Assembly: GCA_037954235.1 (NCBI GenBank)
Contig: JBBMOA010000005.1
Location: forward strand, 62,001 to 126,000
Source of the DNA: Aulostomus chinensis
Taxonomy: Eukaryota; Chordata; Actinopteri; Syngnathiformes; Aulostomidae
Reading direction: 5' to 3'
Length of the DNA stretch: 64,000 nucleotides
Shown: one piece after another, positions 22,515-34,197 of the stretch
Position numbering within the stretch: the first letter of the stretch is position 1
Layout of the letters: each line of letters starts with the position of its first letter
The notes under the pieces: model-generated
Seen by the model: only the letters and a program-made list of their open reading frames with translations
Told to the model about the DNA's origin: nothing
Database searches by the model: none
Program-made: the position numbers and the translations under genes

Positions 22515-23460
22515 ATATGCTTGACTTATAAGTACACATGAGTTCAAAGTATCATGAACGGATAATACATAAGACAACAGAAAAACACTTCCTATCAATC
22601 TCAGCAACAGAAAGCATTTCCTGAAGCCACCTCTTGAAACATGGAGCCCTCCAGTTTAATAATTTGAATTCTTTAGCTGCAACCATGCCTGCTTGTAGAG
22701 CCTGTTTTTGAAAAGGAGGAAGAGTCCTCGTCCTGTCAGAGCAACCAAATACAGCAAAGTTCCAGTCTTGTTTGGAAAACCAATCCAATATATCCCACCA
22801 GAAGTTACTGAGAACAGGACAGTGCCAGAAGAAGTGTGCCATCGATCCTTCAGCACTACGACATCCATCATACGTGGGAGAAACAGATCCAAATATCTGA
22901 CTAAGCCCAATTTTGGAAAAATGAAGTATACGCAAGACTTTGAATTGAATCAGTCTGTATCTCGAATCGATGGAACATTCCTGTACACTGACCAGGCTTT
23001 CCTCCCACAGTGCCTCTGACACTGGGACGTCCAGTTCTTTGGCCCAGGCCTCCCTGAGAGGACTGGCGTCTACTGGAATCAAAGGCAGTGACCAAGCGAG
23101 AAATCAAATGTTGGGAGTTCCACGTGAGAGAAGTAAATCTTCAAAGATGTTGCTCTTTGGTTTAATGGTGAACTCTGGAATATCCTCGCACACAATGATG
23201 CCAAAGTGTGTCTGAGGAAGGAGGTGTTCAGATTGGAGCTGAAGGAATGAAGCAGATTTGTTATCAACCATCTTCTCCAGTGGAACAGAGTCCTCTCTTC
23301 CTCCATTCCAGAAGCACACTGTCCATCATCGCTGGCTTGAACAAATGGTTCTATGATACAGGTGTGTGGATTGACACATCTGACATTCCAAGCAATTGTT
23401 TAATAAGATTCCAGATCTTCAGAGGGTTTCAAAGAATAAAGTTATGACCAAGTCATTTGT
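22515..23460 (-). mobile_element. L1/Tx1-type LINE, 3' end of ORF2
   Basis: The minus-strand frame at 22,552-23,082 reads REAWAKELDVPVSEALWEE, then RLIQFKVLRILHFSK, then MAHFFWHCPVLSNFW. This is the zinc-binding-like region downstream of the reverse transcriptase in fish L1/Tx1 LINEs. Further upstream parts, including CEDIPEFTIKPKSNIFEDLL, lie in shifted frames to about 23,460. The RT core is absent (5' truncation), and frameshifts near 23,080 and 23,300 make it dead. Confidence 0.75.
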
Positions 23461-23975
23461 CAGCAGGCTGCGCTCCCCAGTAAAGCAGTGCAGGAAGAGA
23501 GGTCCCTGAAACTGACACAGACTGGATTTTCAGCCGGGACGGGGAGACAGCAGACCAGTCATCGCCAGGGGAGCCCCACTGTCCAGTTTTCTGATGAATT
23601 GTCCCTACTTGAAAGGGCTCAAGAATACACAAGTGGTATTCCTCTTGGTTTGACCATTTATTTTGAAGGGACCAATTTGGAGCAGGTAAGAGTCCTAGGA
23701 TGGACAAGGAAATAAAAGGGTATATTTCAGTTCCAAGAATAATTTACATTTCCCTTCAACATGAGCAAAATCATGCTAATTATGCAGAGCCCAATTTACT
23801 TGTAAACAATACTTTTCTATTTATAATTTACACATTCGCACCATCGCATTCAAGTTTGACTATGAAGGAGGAGGCTAGTCATGCAATATGGACAGAATGA
23901 TCATCAGAAATCCATGAAACAATGTTTCCAGGATCACTACATAAGGCTTGGCCTGGTCTAAGCTACTTTGTGATC
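23461..23975. other. No gene seen
   Basis: Short frames only. No motif is recognised. Confidence 0.5.
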
Positions 23976-24222
23976 TATATTATTATGATTATGATTGTTG
24001 TTATTATTATTATTATTGTTATTATTGTTATTATGATTATGATGATGATGATTGTTATTATCATTATTATTATTATTGCTATTATTGTTATTATTATTGT
24101 TATTATGATTCTGATTATTGTTATGATTATTATTATTATTATTAGGATTATAATTATTATTGTAATTGTTATTATTATTGTTATGATTATGATTGTTATT
24201 GTTATTATTATTGTTGGTGTTG
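23976..24222 (+). repeat. (ATT/GTT)n compound microsatellite
   Basis: About 245 bases of TTATTA with GTT and GAT interruptions. Apparent isoleucine-, tyrosine- or asparagine-rich frames are artefacts of the repeat. Confidence 0.97.
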
Positions 24223-24532
24223 TCAAGCATTAGCCAAATTAGCCACACACTATGAAACAATACATCATCATCATAGTCCTTTGAATTAGATGACACTTCA
24301 TTGAATGCCTGCAGACTAGCACACACTATCAGACTACATTCCCCATAATCCTCTGCGACATCAGGAAACAAATTGGTGTGCTGTTTTCAAACTCTTGTTT
24401 CCAACTAAACAGCCAACAGCAACAGATGCACTTTGTGACACACATTGAGAACATGACCGCTGCATCAGTGGACTATGGACGACATCAAGTTGATTCAAAT
24501 GTCTTCATTTTAAATTCACCAAGCAAACGCTC

Positions 24533-25122
24533 CACACTGGTGATGGGTGGATGAGGCGTCATGAAGCGTCATGAAGCGTCATGAAGCGTGTCGACACAAT
24601 GACACACTGTGTTGATACTGTGTCACTGAATACTGACACCTGCTGGACTTTAAACTTCCCTGCAGGCTTGACAGACTGAACTGACACTGATTTGATGACC
24701 TGGTGTACACAATAATGTCATTGAAGTCTTTGCGTTCATATTGGATCATTCCATGTCTTTAAACAATGTGAAGATGTATCTTAATGTGAAAATCTAAGTG
24801 AAAATGTTGGTAATGAGGACGCTTGAGGACTTTTACAAATTTTTATTTCAAAAAATACGTTTTTCTGACATTTTAAAATTAAGTCTGTTACGTTTTTTTG
24901 ATAAAACTTCTCCAGCTGTCGAAAACACGGCACAGATGAGGCTGGAGTGCAAAGAAATTGTAGGGACAGCTGGTAGAGGTTTGGACAGATTGTCTTTTGG
25001 TTGGCCCAGTAACTCACTGGATCCTGGGCCCTGGAAGTACTGCCCTCTGCCAGGTATCTCTGCACCTCCTGGAAGGCATCAGCTGTGGCACTTTTTGTCT
25101 GCCTGCCCACTTCCATGTCCAA
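24533..25122 (-). mobile_element. hAT transposase 3' end with dimerisation domain
   Basis: Read on the minus strand, the frame gives EVQRYLAEGSTSRAQDPVSYW then NLYQLSLQFLCTPASSVPC, the classic hAT C-terminal dimerisation domain. A frameshift follows; another frame continues STAGEVLSKKRNRLN to a stop. Left of this, gatgaggcgtcatgaagcgt repeats near 24,545-24,590 resemble the subterminal repeats of fish hAT elements, and the element probably ends near 24,533. No N-terminal catalytic part is present. Confidence 0.8.
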
Positions 25123-25384
25123 ATGTTGCCAAAGGTTATCTCAAAAACAACAAACTGGCATTTTAGGACATGATTTCCCACAACAACAAACAATGCAGGT
25201 TCCTGTGGACCAAACAGCAGCTAAGAAGGTAGTGTTGGTGTCTCTGTTCCTCTCCAGAAGCACACAACTGTTGACAGAAGGCTTGGCTTTCCAAGAGAAC
25301 ACACTGACACTGGTGTGGTAGCCCTGAGTGTCGTGACTGAACAACCATCAGTCTTAGACTGTTAAAGAGGCTAAGAGAGGACAC

Positions 25385-27296
25385 TTGTCAGACATTATTG
25401 TGTCTGATCGCCACAACCCACGTGTGCTATTTAAAACCATTGACTCTGCTCTGAATGCCCCACAGCCTGTCTGCCTGGAAGCACCCACTGAAATGTGCAA
25501 TGACTTCCTGCACTTTTTCATTGACAAGGTTGTTATCAGGAGGGCTCTCATCTCAGCTCCTGCCACTGACCCCTCTGCTTCTGTCCGTTGCCCGGCTGTG
25601 TTCGATAAGTTTGAGCCTGTGACTTTGTCATTTTTAAAGATGTGGTTGGCCACATGAAGCCATCAGGTTCCCCTCATGATTCTGTCCCTCCTCATTTTTA
25701 AAAGAGGTTTTCCCCAGTATGGGGCAGTCAGTTCTGGGCGTTAGTAACAGCAGTCTGTCTTCTGGTGTTGTCCCCATTAGTTTTAAACATGCAGTAGTGC
25801 AACCACTGCTTACGAAACCTGGCCTTGACAGCACTGTATTGGCTAACTTTAGGCCCATCTCTAAGTTGCCTTTTATTTCTAAGGTCTTGGAGAAAGTTGT
25901 GTCTGCTCAACTGAAGTCTTTTCTGGATGAGCATGATATTCTGGAGGTTTTCCAGTCAGGTTTTAAGACTCTGCATAGCACAGAGTCAGCACTGCTTAGG
26001 GTCTTCAATGACATCCTCCTGGCAAACGACTGTGGAGATGATGTGATTCTTGTCCTGCTGGACCAAACTGCTGCCTTTGATACAGTGGATCACAATATTT
26101 TATTATCTCGGTTGCAGCACCTAGTGGGCATTTGTGGTAGTGCTCTGCGGTGGTTTAGGTCCTATCTGACAGACAGAACTCTGTGTGTAAGCTTTGCTGG
26201 TTCTGAATCTTCCCCTGCTCCTCAGTCATTTGGGGTTCCACAGGGCTCAATTTTAGGGCCTCTCCTTTTTTCATTGTATGTACTTCCTCTGGGCTCCATT
26301 CTCATCAGCATGGCATCTCTTTTCACTGCTATGCTGGTGACAGTCAGATAGATGTGCCACTAAAGAAGAAAGATGCTCTCTCAATCAAGCCACTTCTGTT
26401 ATGTCTTGATGACATTAAAGCCTGGATGGCCCTAAACTTTTTCAATTTTAACGAGAAGAAAACTGAAGTGATGGTGTTTGGCCCCAGTGGCTCCTGTGAA
26501 CCTCCCCCTATTGACTTGGGCCCCTTGGCTCTGTATGTGAAGCCAACTGTTTCAAACTTGGGTTTAAGATGGACAGGGATTTCAAACTAGATCGTCAAAT
26601 AGGTGCAGTGGTGAAGTCCAGCTTCTTTCATCTGAGGCTGTTAGCAAAAGTGAAGCCCTTTCTTGCAGGAGAGCATTTTGAGACTGTGATTCATGCCTTC
26701 ATCACGTCTCGGCTTGATGATTGCAGTGCTCTTTACTTTGGAATCAGCCAGTCCTCCCTCTCACGTCTCCAGTTGGTACAAAATGCTGCTGCTCGACTTT
26801 TAACCGGAGCAGGAAGAAGGAGCCCATCGTTCTGGCCTCCCTCCACTGGCTGCCTGTGCACTTCAGGGTTCATTTTAAGATTCTTTTATTTGTTTTTAAA
26901 TCCTTAAATGGTCTGGCCCCCCTTACCTCTCTGAGCTGCTTCACCCTCGTGCTCCTGCTCGGTGCCTCAGGTCAGCTGACCAGCTGCTCCTGGAGATACT
27001 GAGGTCTAAGCGGAAGCTCAGAGGGGACAGAGCCTTTTCTGTTGCTGCTCCCAAATGATGGAACGATCTGCCTTTGCACCTCAGACAGGCTTCTTCACTG
27101 TCCATTTTTAAAACTAATCTTAAAACCTATTTTTATTCCTTGGCTTTTGACCCAGCATGAGACTTTGCTCCTGTTTTAGTATTTTTATTGTTCTTCACTT
27201 GATTATTATGTTTTATGACTATTTATGTACAGCACTTTGTTTTCAGCTGTGGTTGTTTTTAAAGTGCTTTATGAATAAAGTTGAGTTGAGTCTTAG
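25385..27296 (+). mobile_element. L2-type LINE, reverse transcriptase to 3' tail
   Basis: Frames in order: 25,385-25,657 (NAPQPVCLEAPTEMCNDFL, the linker before RT); 25,719-26,351 (RT with FRPISKLPFISKVLE, motif A around LLDQTAAFDTVDHNILL, motif B GVPQGSILGPLLF); then shifted frames 26,354-26,590, 26,569-26,907 and 26,721-27,002 (LQLVQNAAARLLTG, ASLHWLPVHFRVHFKIL). At 26,330 the catalytic motif reads YAGD, not YADD. The tail ends gaataaagttgagttgag, as in many L2 LINEs. The endonuclease is missing. It is a 5'-truncated dead copy, younger than the one at 15.3 kb. Confidence 0.9.
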
Positions 27297-27299
27297 TTT

Positions 27300-28785
27300 T
27301 CAAAGACCTTCTGCCCTTGGAGGAGAGTTTTAGGCCTTCCTGGTGTTGCTGGACAGGCGGAGCAGGGACCGAGCAAAGCTGTGGTTTCTAAGAATGGAGA
27401 AAGTTCCTGACAACATGAAGCTTGGGCCCAGAGTTCAAATACTGAACCTTTCCTTCAAGTATCTCTACATCAGTTCCTTTGTTCCACATCAAAACCACTG
27501 TTTTGGCAGTCCAACACTTCATCGGACAGTTGTATAAAACAATGCTGCATTCCTACTTTGCCAGGTTGCCTTGAATGTGGCGTCACTTCCTGTTCTGACA
27601 CTCTGCTGCTTTTTCAACATTTTTAACAAGAAATGTTTGTTCACAATTCACTGAAACGAGTGTGTTCAATGCCACACATTTACAGACCTTTGTGTTTCCT
27701 TGAAGGTTCATGTTGGAACACTGAACGTAGTAAAATCTGTTCTTTAATGGGAAATCCCTGTAGATGAAGTGGAACATTCCAGAACTTCACTTTAACACAC
27801 TCCAATTCCAGAGCTTCTGTTTGAATGGAGCTGTTGTTCATGGATTTTGATGGACGATGCTTGGTTTTCCATTGTCCAATGAATGTTTGACCCTTCCAGT
27901 CCTCTAAAGTGATGGACTAATACTGGCAAGATGCAGAAATCCTCTATTGTTCAAAGCACAGATTCTGTGTTGATACATTGTTGTAGTTTTTATACTTGGA
28001 GAAACCAGAATCTGACAGGAAATCACTGTAGAAAGTTGGCTCAGTTTCAGAAAGTAACAACTCAGTAGCTTCACTTGACAGTGACGGACCTTAAACTGGG
28101 CTATTTTGATGGACTCTGCTTGCTTTTCCACTGTCAAATGAACTTTTCTAATGGGAAATTCCTGCTCATAGACTGGTTTGTTTCATAAATGAACCAGTAA
28201 GAGCCCTGAACTGAGAGAAGAACCTGAAAGGTCCTTGTTCTTCATGTGTTTTCCATGATGGGCCTGTTTTCCTGCAGTTGAAAGCACATTTCTCAACACT
28301 AAATGGACTGTAATTTCATCAGTTTGGACTGGGAAAGCTGCTGGGTATTTTTACAGTTTCTTCCATGGAATTTTGTGGAACAGTTCATGACTGTAATTGG
28401 ACGGTACCGTCTGGAAACGCTGCTGCCAGACTTTTGACCCTTTTTTTACAGTGCAGTAAAGACCCAGGCCGTTAGACCTGTCCAGCCTCACACCATCTGG
28501 AGGTGTTGGTGCTGAATGGGCTTGTTCAGTGAACCCTTGGGGCTCCATCCACCAAAACCTGTCCACGTAGTCTCGGCCCCACTAGGACCAGGTCCTGTGA
28601 GTTTCAACTCTCTATGTACCAGGGCCCAGGAGCTGGAGGGCTCCTGAATCAGCAGTGTTGGTTTAGGTTGAGGGACAGAGTTGCTGAAGTTGGGGTTTTT
28701 GAATGTAGACACTGAGAGGACGGTCTCCAGTGACCTTTGACCTTGACAGAGGCCTTCCCACACCTGTTCTGGTTTGACCTGATTT
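27300..28785. other. No gene seen
   Basis: About 1.5 kb with short frames only and no recognised repeat. Confidence 0.5.
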
Positions 28786-28792
28786 GGGCTCT

Positions 28793-29059
28793 AGAGAGAG
28801 GAGAGGACAGGAGAGGAGAGAGAGGAGAGGAGAGGAGAGGAGAGAGAGGAGAGAGAGGAGAGAGAGGAGAGAGAGGAGAGGAGAGGAGAGAGGAGAGGAG
28901 AGAGAGAGGAGAGGAGAGAGAGAGAGAGAGGAGAGGAGAGAGAGGAGAGTAGAGGAGAGGAGAGAGAGGAGGAGAGAGAGGAGGAGAGGAGAGAGAGAGG
29001 AGAGGAGAATAGAGGAGAGAGACGAGGAGAGGAGAGGAGAGAGGAGAGGGGAGGAGAGG
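28793..29059 (+). repeat. (AGAGG)n polypurine array
   Basis: About 265 bases of GAGAGG and AGAGGAGAG words, the reverse-complement counterpart of the array at 10,920-11,092. Frames rich in Arg/Glu or Leu/Ser are artefacts. Confidence 0.97.
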
Positions 29060-29060
29060 C

Positions 29061-29420
29061 CTCCATGTGGCTCATGGATCCCTGCATGGAGAGACCGTCC
29101 CTTCTCCTTCTCTGTGTCCACAAAGCCACGGCGGTGGAACCAAAGGTCTCCAATGTGCAGGGTCCTTGACAAAGTGGGGCTTCATGGTGGTGGACTGATG
29201 GCTCTACCTGCTGCTACAACACAGGCTTGGGGTTTCTCCTCTGGAGACACAAGGTTGAGGTGGGTTTTCTAGCCCAGCCTGGAAGGCTCTCACACACTCG
29301 CCAGAATTCAGTTTCTTTGATGTGTCCTGAGATCAAAGACAGAATTCTAGGATCAAATACACTGGAAAAGCCCCCTGATGACGTCATCAGGAATCTGACT
29401 TGGATCTGGTCCTCACCTGA
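29061..29420 (-). repeat. Inverted composite copy of two pieces from 8.1-10.9 kb
   Basis: 29,061-29,157 is the reverse complement of the Tc1 scrap at about 10,829-10,925. 29,160-29,420 is the reverse complement of 8,143-8,402, including the first seven or eight codons of the ZDHHC21-like remnant. The two pieces are 2.4 kb apart there but directly joined here, so everything from the first ZDHHC21-like exon to the Tc1 scrap is deleted in this copy. Confidence 0.9.
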
Positions 29421-30180
29421 GCTGGTTTCGTTGCAGCTCCTGGTTTTTGCGACTGCACTCGTGGACACGTTCAAAGATTTCTCAGTTTTCCACAGCGCCT
29501 GACCTTCAGGTCTGAGAGGACTGATGGATGGTGGTTCCTCTCTACTGAGCTGCTGGTTCCTGCCATGACAGGAATTCTACCAGTTGTAAAAGGGAGCTGT
29601 CAGCTGGGGACAAACCTGACTTCTGCTCAGCTCCACTGATGCTCCACCCCAGGAAGAAGGTAGGAAGTTCCACCAAGGAACCTGACAAGGTGAACCTGAG
29701 AGGGGAACCTTTTCAGGTGATGACATCATGAAGCTCCCTGAGAGAAGGACGAGCAGAGGGAGGGCACTTTGAGGAGCTAGAATATCAAACCTGTTCCAGT
29801 TCTTAACAATTCTTGGCTCTACTCCATGACTCCATGTATCTTGTTTGATATATTTGATGTCTTCAGTATGAATCTCCAAAGTAGAAGGTAGTCCAAATAA
29901 AGGACACCACTGAAGAAGAGGGTGTCCTCACTTCTGAGCGGTAGTGAGTGGCTGCTCTGTCCATGTCCTGTTTTTAAAGTACTATTTATTAAGTGGCTTT
30001 AGGGGCAGACAACAAAAACAGCATCCCATTTTTAAAGTGTTGCATCGTGAGGTGTAGAGGTCCCAGGTGGAGGGAGGACTGCTACCCACAGTTCTCTGTG
30101 CTGCCTTGACCCCCCCCCCCCCCCCGCTGAGCCTTCTGTTCAGCAGCCTGTAGCTGCCGTGCCACACGGTGCTGAGGCCC
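29421..30180. other. No gene seen; poly-C tract at 30,110-30,126
   Basis: A 211-codon frame on the minus strand (29,982-30,617) crosses duplicated kinase and EGF fragments in the wrong orientation, so it is a chance frame. A 15-17-base C run lies near 30,110. Confidence 0.5.
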
Positions 30181-30185
30181 TGCCT

Positions 30186-30336
30186 CAGTTGTAGAGAGCA
30201 ACACTCCAAGAGCCAGGATCCAAAAGGGTAACAGCTCACCTTCACTATCTTTGTCCAACAGAACCCCCACCAGCTTCGGGTGGTGGACCAGGCCCCCAGC
30301 TCTGGCTGTGATGGAGTTCTGTGGCCCTGATGGTGT
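30186..30336 (+). pseudogene. MAP4K4/TNIK/MINK-type kinase exon fragment, copy 1
   Basis: About 140 bases match 37,745-37,887 closely, from gtagagagcaacactccaag through gggtggtggaccaggccccc to gatggagttctgtgg. In the longer copies this end encodes VMEFCGA, the hinge of Misshapen/NIK-family kinases. Here only the hinge codons survive and the sequence then diverges. Confidence 0.55.
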
Positions 30337-30443
30337 CCACTTGTTTCCAGGCCAGACCAGGCTACCAGGAGACATGTGTGGAAACAGGGAAAGGGTGGTC
30401 CACCACCCATTCTCCTAACCCAAACCCAACCCCCACTGAGGAA

Positions 30444-30640
30444 GCAGCGTGTGATCCCAACCCACTTAACGGCCGCACCTTTGCACCTCCCTGCTGGATT
30501 TGTAGGCATGGCTTGTGACCAGGACATGGATGAATGCTGCACACAGCAAAGCCATGTGAGCATTTGGGGAAATCTGGGAATCCTGAGGGTTCCTTCCAGT
30601 GTCACTGCAGGCAGCATTGCAGAAACACATCAAAACAGGA
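30444..30640 (+). pseudogene. Notch-type EGF repeat fragment
   Basis: The reading gives CDPNPLNGRTF, then after a shift PAGFVGMACDQDMDECC, then in another frame PCEHLGKSGNPEGSFQCHC. This order matches consecutive calcium-binding EGF repeats of Notch receptors (usual form DVDEC...NPCEHLGxCxNTxGSFxCxC). EGF repeats form the ligand-binding ectodomain of Notch. At least two frameshifts and a lost cysteine break it. Only about one and a half repeats remain, probably one exon. Confidence 0.65.
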
Positions 30641-30789
30641 TTACAGTTCAATAGCAGGGATTTTCAGGGAGTTCAAGGTGCTGGGGAGAAGTGGGGTCCC
30701 AAGAACTGAAGGACTGTGCACCCCCTTTCTCCTCCTCAGACAGGTCTTTTCCCTCCTCCCCAACCAATTTTGTTGGGTTTTTCTTTTGA

Positions 30790-31255
30790 TCTTTTGTTGT
30801 GAAAGTGCCTTTAGTCGTTTGTTTTATTGATCCTTTCATTTAAAAGCACTTTTAGTTGTTTGTTTTGAACTAATGAGCACATTTTTACTCCTAATTTCTA
30901 ATATCATGTTGAATTGGTGATGTAACTGTTTAATGTGTGTATTTAATATTGACAAATGTTTATGTACTCAAATAAATGTTCTTCCTTCATTTCACTACGT
31001 TCTCTGTCCTCTTTGATCCTCCTAATGACTCACTGATTTATCCTTCTATGGTTCTGGTTCTATCAGTTCTAAAATACAGTCTCCAACAGACAGAACCAGA
31101 GACCTGCGTGTGCTCCAGAGTCCCTCTGCTTCTCCAGCTCCCAGGTTCTCCACCTTCTTTTCTCAGGCTGCTTGTCATTGCCTGGACCAAGACCCAGGAT
31201 CTCCATGAGGTGCAGACACCATGCTGGTGGTTCAGCTGGGGAACCCTCCTTTCCC
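30790..31255 (+). repeat. Left arm of an inverted repeat (partner 38,985-39,480)
   Basis: The stretch with aaataaatgttcttccttca, the segment tccaacagacagaaccagag and the patch ccaccagcatggtg (in reverse) recur in reverse complement at 38,985-39,480 with moderate divergence. The spacer is about 7.7 kb. A shorter relative of the attcttccttcatttaacta part sits at 36,685-36,725. Confidence 0.8.
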
Positions 31256-31975
31256 CCTATGACACTCATCAAACTGCCTTCAATCCTGTCAACAAACTCT
31301 CTTAGAAAGTGATGTTTCTCTTTTTTCAAGATGGTGTTTCTTGCCCAGCACCTTTTCAAGTCTCTGAAAGTGGTGGGAACTCACTGACAGGTGCATCAAG
31401 AAAGGATCCTCTCACCACATGGCAACGCGCTTTCCCCTGAAATGGAGGTCCCATGAAGGACTTTAGGTAGGAATGATGTGGTGTGGTGGAAGTGAGAACT
31501 GGGATGCTGCATGTAAAAGGTACTCCTGAGGCTGGAGGTGTCACCCTTAACACTGGAGGGCCTCTTGCCACAGTTGGGGGAGCTGGGAAAGTTTCCGGAG
31601 GTCCACATTTACAGGGAATGAACAGGGGTGCTAACGTTGCTGCAGGAACACCTCATTCCAGCCGTAGTGAACGGGCTCCAGTGTGGCAAATGTTGACCGC
31701 TCTTAGTTGGTGACAGCAGCTGATTATTGCTGGAAAGGTGAGCTTGGAAGCTTTCCTCTGATGGTGACAGGTTTGATGGGGGGGGGGGGGGGGGTGACCA
31801 ACTGTGTTAGGTGAGAGATGAACCCCCCAGAGCGGTCAGGTTTTGTGTCATGTTAGATTAATTTGAACCAGGATTGCCTTCTCTGACTCTGTCATTGTCA
31901 AACAATGCACAGCCTCCCATCAACTTCATAAAAACCCATGAATGGGTATTTTAATGTGTGTCAGTATGTGTTTTA
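31256..31975. other. No gene seen; poly-G tract at 31,778-31,793
   Basis: Short frames only. A 15-16-base G run lies near 31,780. Confidence 0.5.
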
Positions 31976-32017
31976 CACACACACACACACACTCACACAC
32001 ACACTCACACACACACA

Positions 32018-32068
<51 letters not shown>
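31976..32068 (+). repeat. (CA)n microsatellite with CTCA interruptions
   Basis: About 90 bases of CA repeats. Confidence 0.97.
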
Positions 32069-32071
<3 letters not shown>

Positions 32072-33140
32072 AAGGACAGGTACCGTTTCTGGTCTCAGCT
32101 CCCTAAGATTCCATGTGACTCACCCCTTCATAAAGGTGAAGTCTTATTTCACAAAAACTGCGGGGGAGCCTTCCAGTTCTGAGGTTAGCACCCCAACATC
32201 GGAGAAAAAGTGAAACACTGAAGACAAATCTCAAGAAGAACCTTTGTCCCTTCCCTCCCCAGACGGCAATGTCACGTCCATGCCCTAGCGGTGTTCTTGG
32301 TTGGCCTTGTGTCTGTCTTGTCTCCTGGCTCCCGCTTTTATATTGAAATTGAACTCTGCTCTCATTTCTGGTAACTTCCCTTCCCCTTAGTGTGTTTCCC
32401 ACCAGGCCAGAAAACGGACGGAGTACCGTTTTCTTCATCAACCGTTCTCGTCAAAGAAATCTTCATGTGTAAATGTACATATTGGTGTATTGTTTGTTTG
32501 TTTTATTTTTTTATCTGTTCCCCTCTTTGCTTTGGAATGTGACACAGCCTGTCAACCATTTGTTTGTGAAATAGACAAAACTAAAGAAGCAAATGAAACA
32601 TTTCGCTGATTAGTTGTGAGCCTTTTTTTTGTATCACAAACTTTAATTTGTAAATTTGTGGAAAAAGGCAAAGAAAGCAGGAGTGACCCTCCACATTAGG
32701 AGGGACTGAAAAAGACTTGTACCTATGATAACCCAGCCTGTCATTTGGAAAAGAGATTCTATGCCTTGACTGAACTGGGAGGCTAACAAAGCCTGAGGAA
32801 AGCTAAAAACAATCCAAAAGGTTGCACGCTGAGACTGATGTCATTATGGTTATGAGGGGCCCTAACCCTATGTTCAGCACCTGACCAAAGTACTTGCATG
32901 CTCTTCAGTGAAGTATTTTTGAGTAATTCTCTAGAATAGTACTCTCAAGTACTATGACTGGGGGGTGGCAGTATTTCAGTTTGTTTTATTTAGTACTCAT
33001 TCCACCTCTCCTTTGCCACCAATACTTGTTGTGGTCTGCATGTCCAGCGAGTGAGAGATTGTGTCAAACGTGGTGTTTTAGGGCTCCTGATCTGTGTCCT
33101 CCATGTGACTGAACCTTCATAACTCTTTGTGGCCTCGCTA
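32069..33140. other. No gene seen
   Basis: About 1.1 kb of ordinary composition. The 112-codon minus-strand frame at 32,103-32,441 has no recognised motif. Confidence 0.5.
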
Positions 33141-33149
33141 AAACCACCA

Positions 33150-33990
33150 GAAACCCTAACCATCTTTGGGTGGTGGACCAAGCCCCCAGGAAGGACTGTG
33201 CATTCCTGCTCCCCACGTTTGTGGAGGGCAGGCCATAATTCTAAACCTAGCCCTTACGGTTCCAAAGTGCACCACTTTTGCTGGGGTGGTAGTCTTACCT
33301 TATACCTCCACTGATTTTATGTGTTCAAAGAATATATGCCACTTTATCTTAATCACTAATGTTGTGACAGAGTGAGAATTGAGCTGTCGTGTTTAAAATG
33401 GAGCTGCCTAAGGCCACAAGGACCAGGTCATATTTAAAGGCTATTAAGTTGACTTTTTTGAAACCCCACCACCTTCAGGCTTCATGCAGGATATCTTAGT
33501 AACCCATGCGAAATGGGAGACGAGAAAGCACTTAGGTGGGAGGGGACACTTACCTTAAAACCCTGAACCTTCACCCTGAGCAGCACCGATAGAGTGAACG
33601 CCTGTCCGGATGGAGGGCAAACCTTTCACTTGATTTGTTTCACTGCTCGTGGAATTTAAAGTTGGCATCACTCAGGCTAGGAAGCTCCTACACACACCTG
33701 CTTGCTACCATCGGAAAGCCCGTACACACATTTGGGGAGGGTAGCCAGCGTCTCGGGACTCTGCCCCCTACAGGTTGTATGTACACAAAAGTTACTGAAC
33801 AGTTTAGCCTCAAAGAGACGGTGACCTAAAAGACATGCATATCAAAACAGGTACATGGAGAAGGGGCTGTTAGCTCGGGTGCTTGGAGGCCACTTTTGTT
33901 CCTTTGCACCCAGCCTGAGGAAGACACAAATTGTGTCGAAACGTCGCACGGGCACATGTTGACGTTTTTGATTTAGTTCATACCGAACCC
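33150..33990 (+). mobile_element. Penelope-like element 3'-flank region (no coding part)
   Basis: It matches the region downstream of the Penelope-like reverse transcriptase at 53.6-54.5 kb. Shared runs include ggaaagcccgt followed by atttgggg and gggtagccag, ctctgccccctacag, the ggttccaaagtgcaccactt block (33,259), and the hammerhead-like end (33,915). Block order differs between the two places, so one copy is rearranged. It also carries the recurrent gggtggtggaccaagccccc motif at 33,167. Confidence 0.6.
33915..33966 (+). ncRNA. Hammerhead-like ribozyme motif, copy 1
   Basis: The conserved core is present: CTGAGGA (fits CUGANGA), a perfect stem II (GACACA, AAT loop, TGTGTC), then GAAA, then stem III CGTC paired with GACG at 33,961-33,964, closed by A-U and followed by the expected UH site, predicting cleavage after 33,966. 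Penelope-like elements are known to carry hammerhead motifs near their termini. I could not find a convincing stem I in the immediate flanks, so activity is doubtful. Confidence 0.5.
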
Positions 33991-34197
33991 CTAGCCCTAA
34001 CCGCTCTCCATGCACCTCAGACAGGCAGGGAGTCAAAGTGTCTCTGAACAGTGACACAAGCAGGTGGAGAGGGAGGCGTTGAAGAGAAGAAAAGAACAGG
34101 CAGAGTTTCACATAAGCCATTTCAGCCCATCGGACCACTGGGCTCCGACAGGTAGGCCGACCCTCTACCTGTCCAGGTGGTTGATTTAGTGGACTGG

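Noticed and set aside
23922..24371. Poly-Ile, poly-Tyr and poly-Asn frames
   Set aside because: Artefacts of the ATT/GTT microsatellite.
29982..30617. 211-codon minus-strand frame
   Set aside because: It runs antisense through duplicated kinase and Notch-type fragments; no motif in its own frame.
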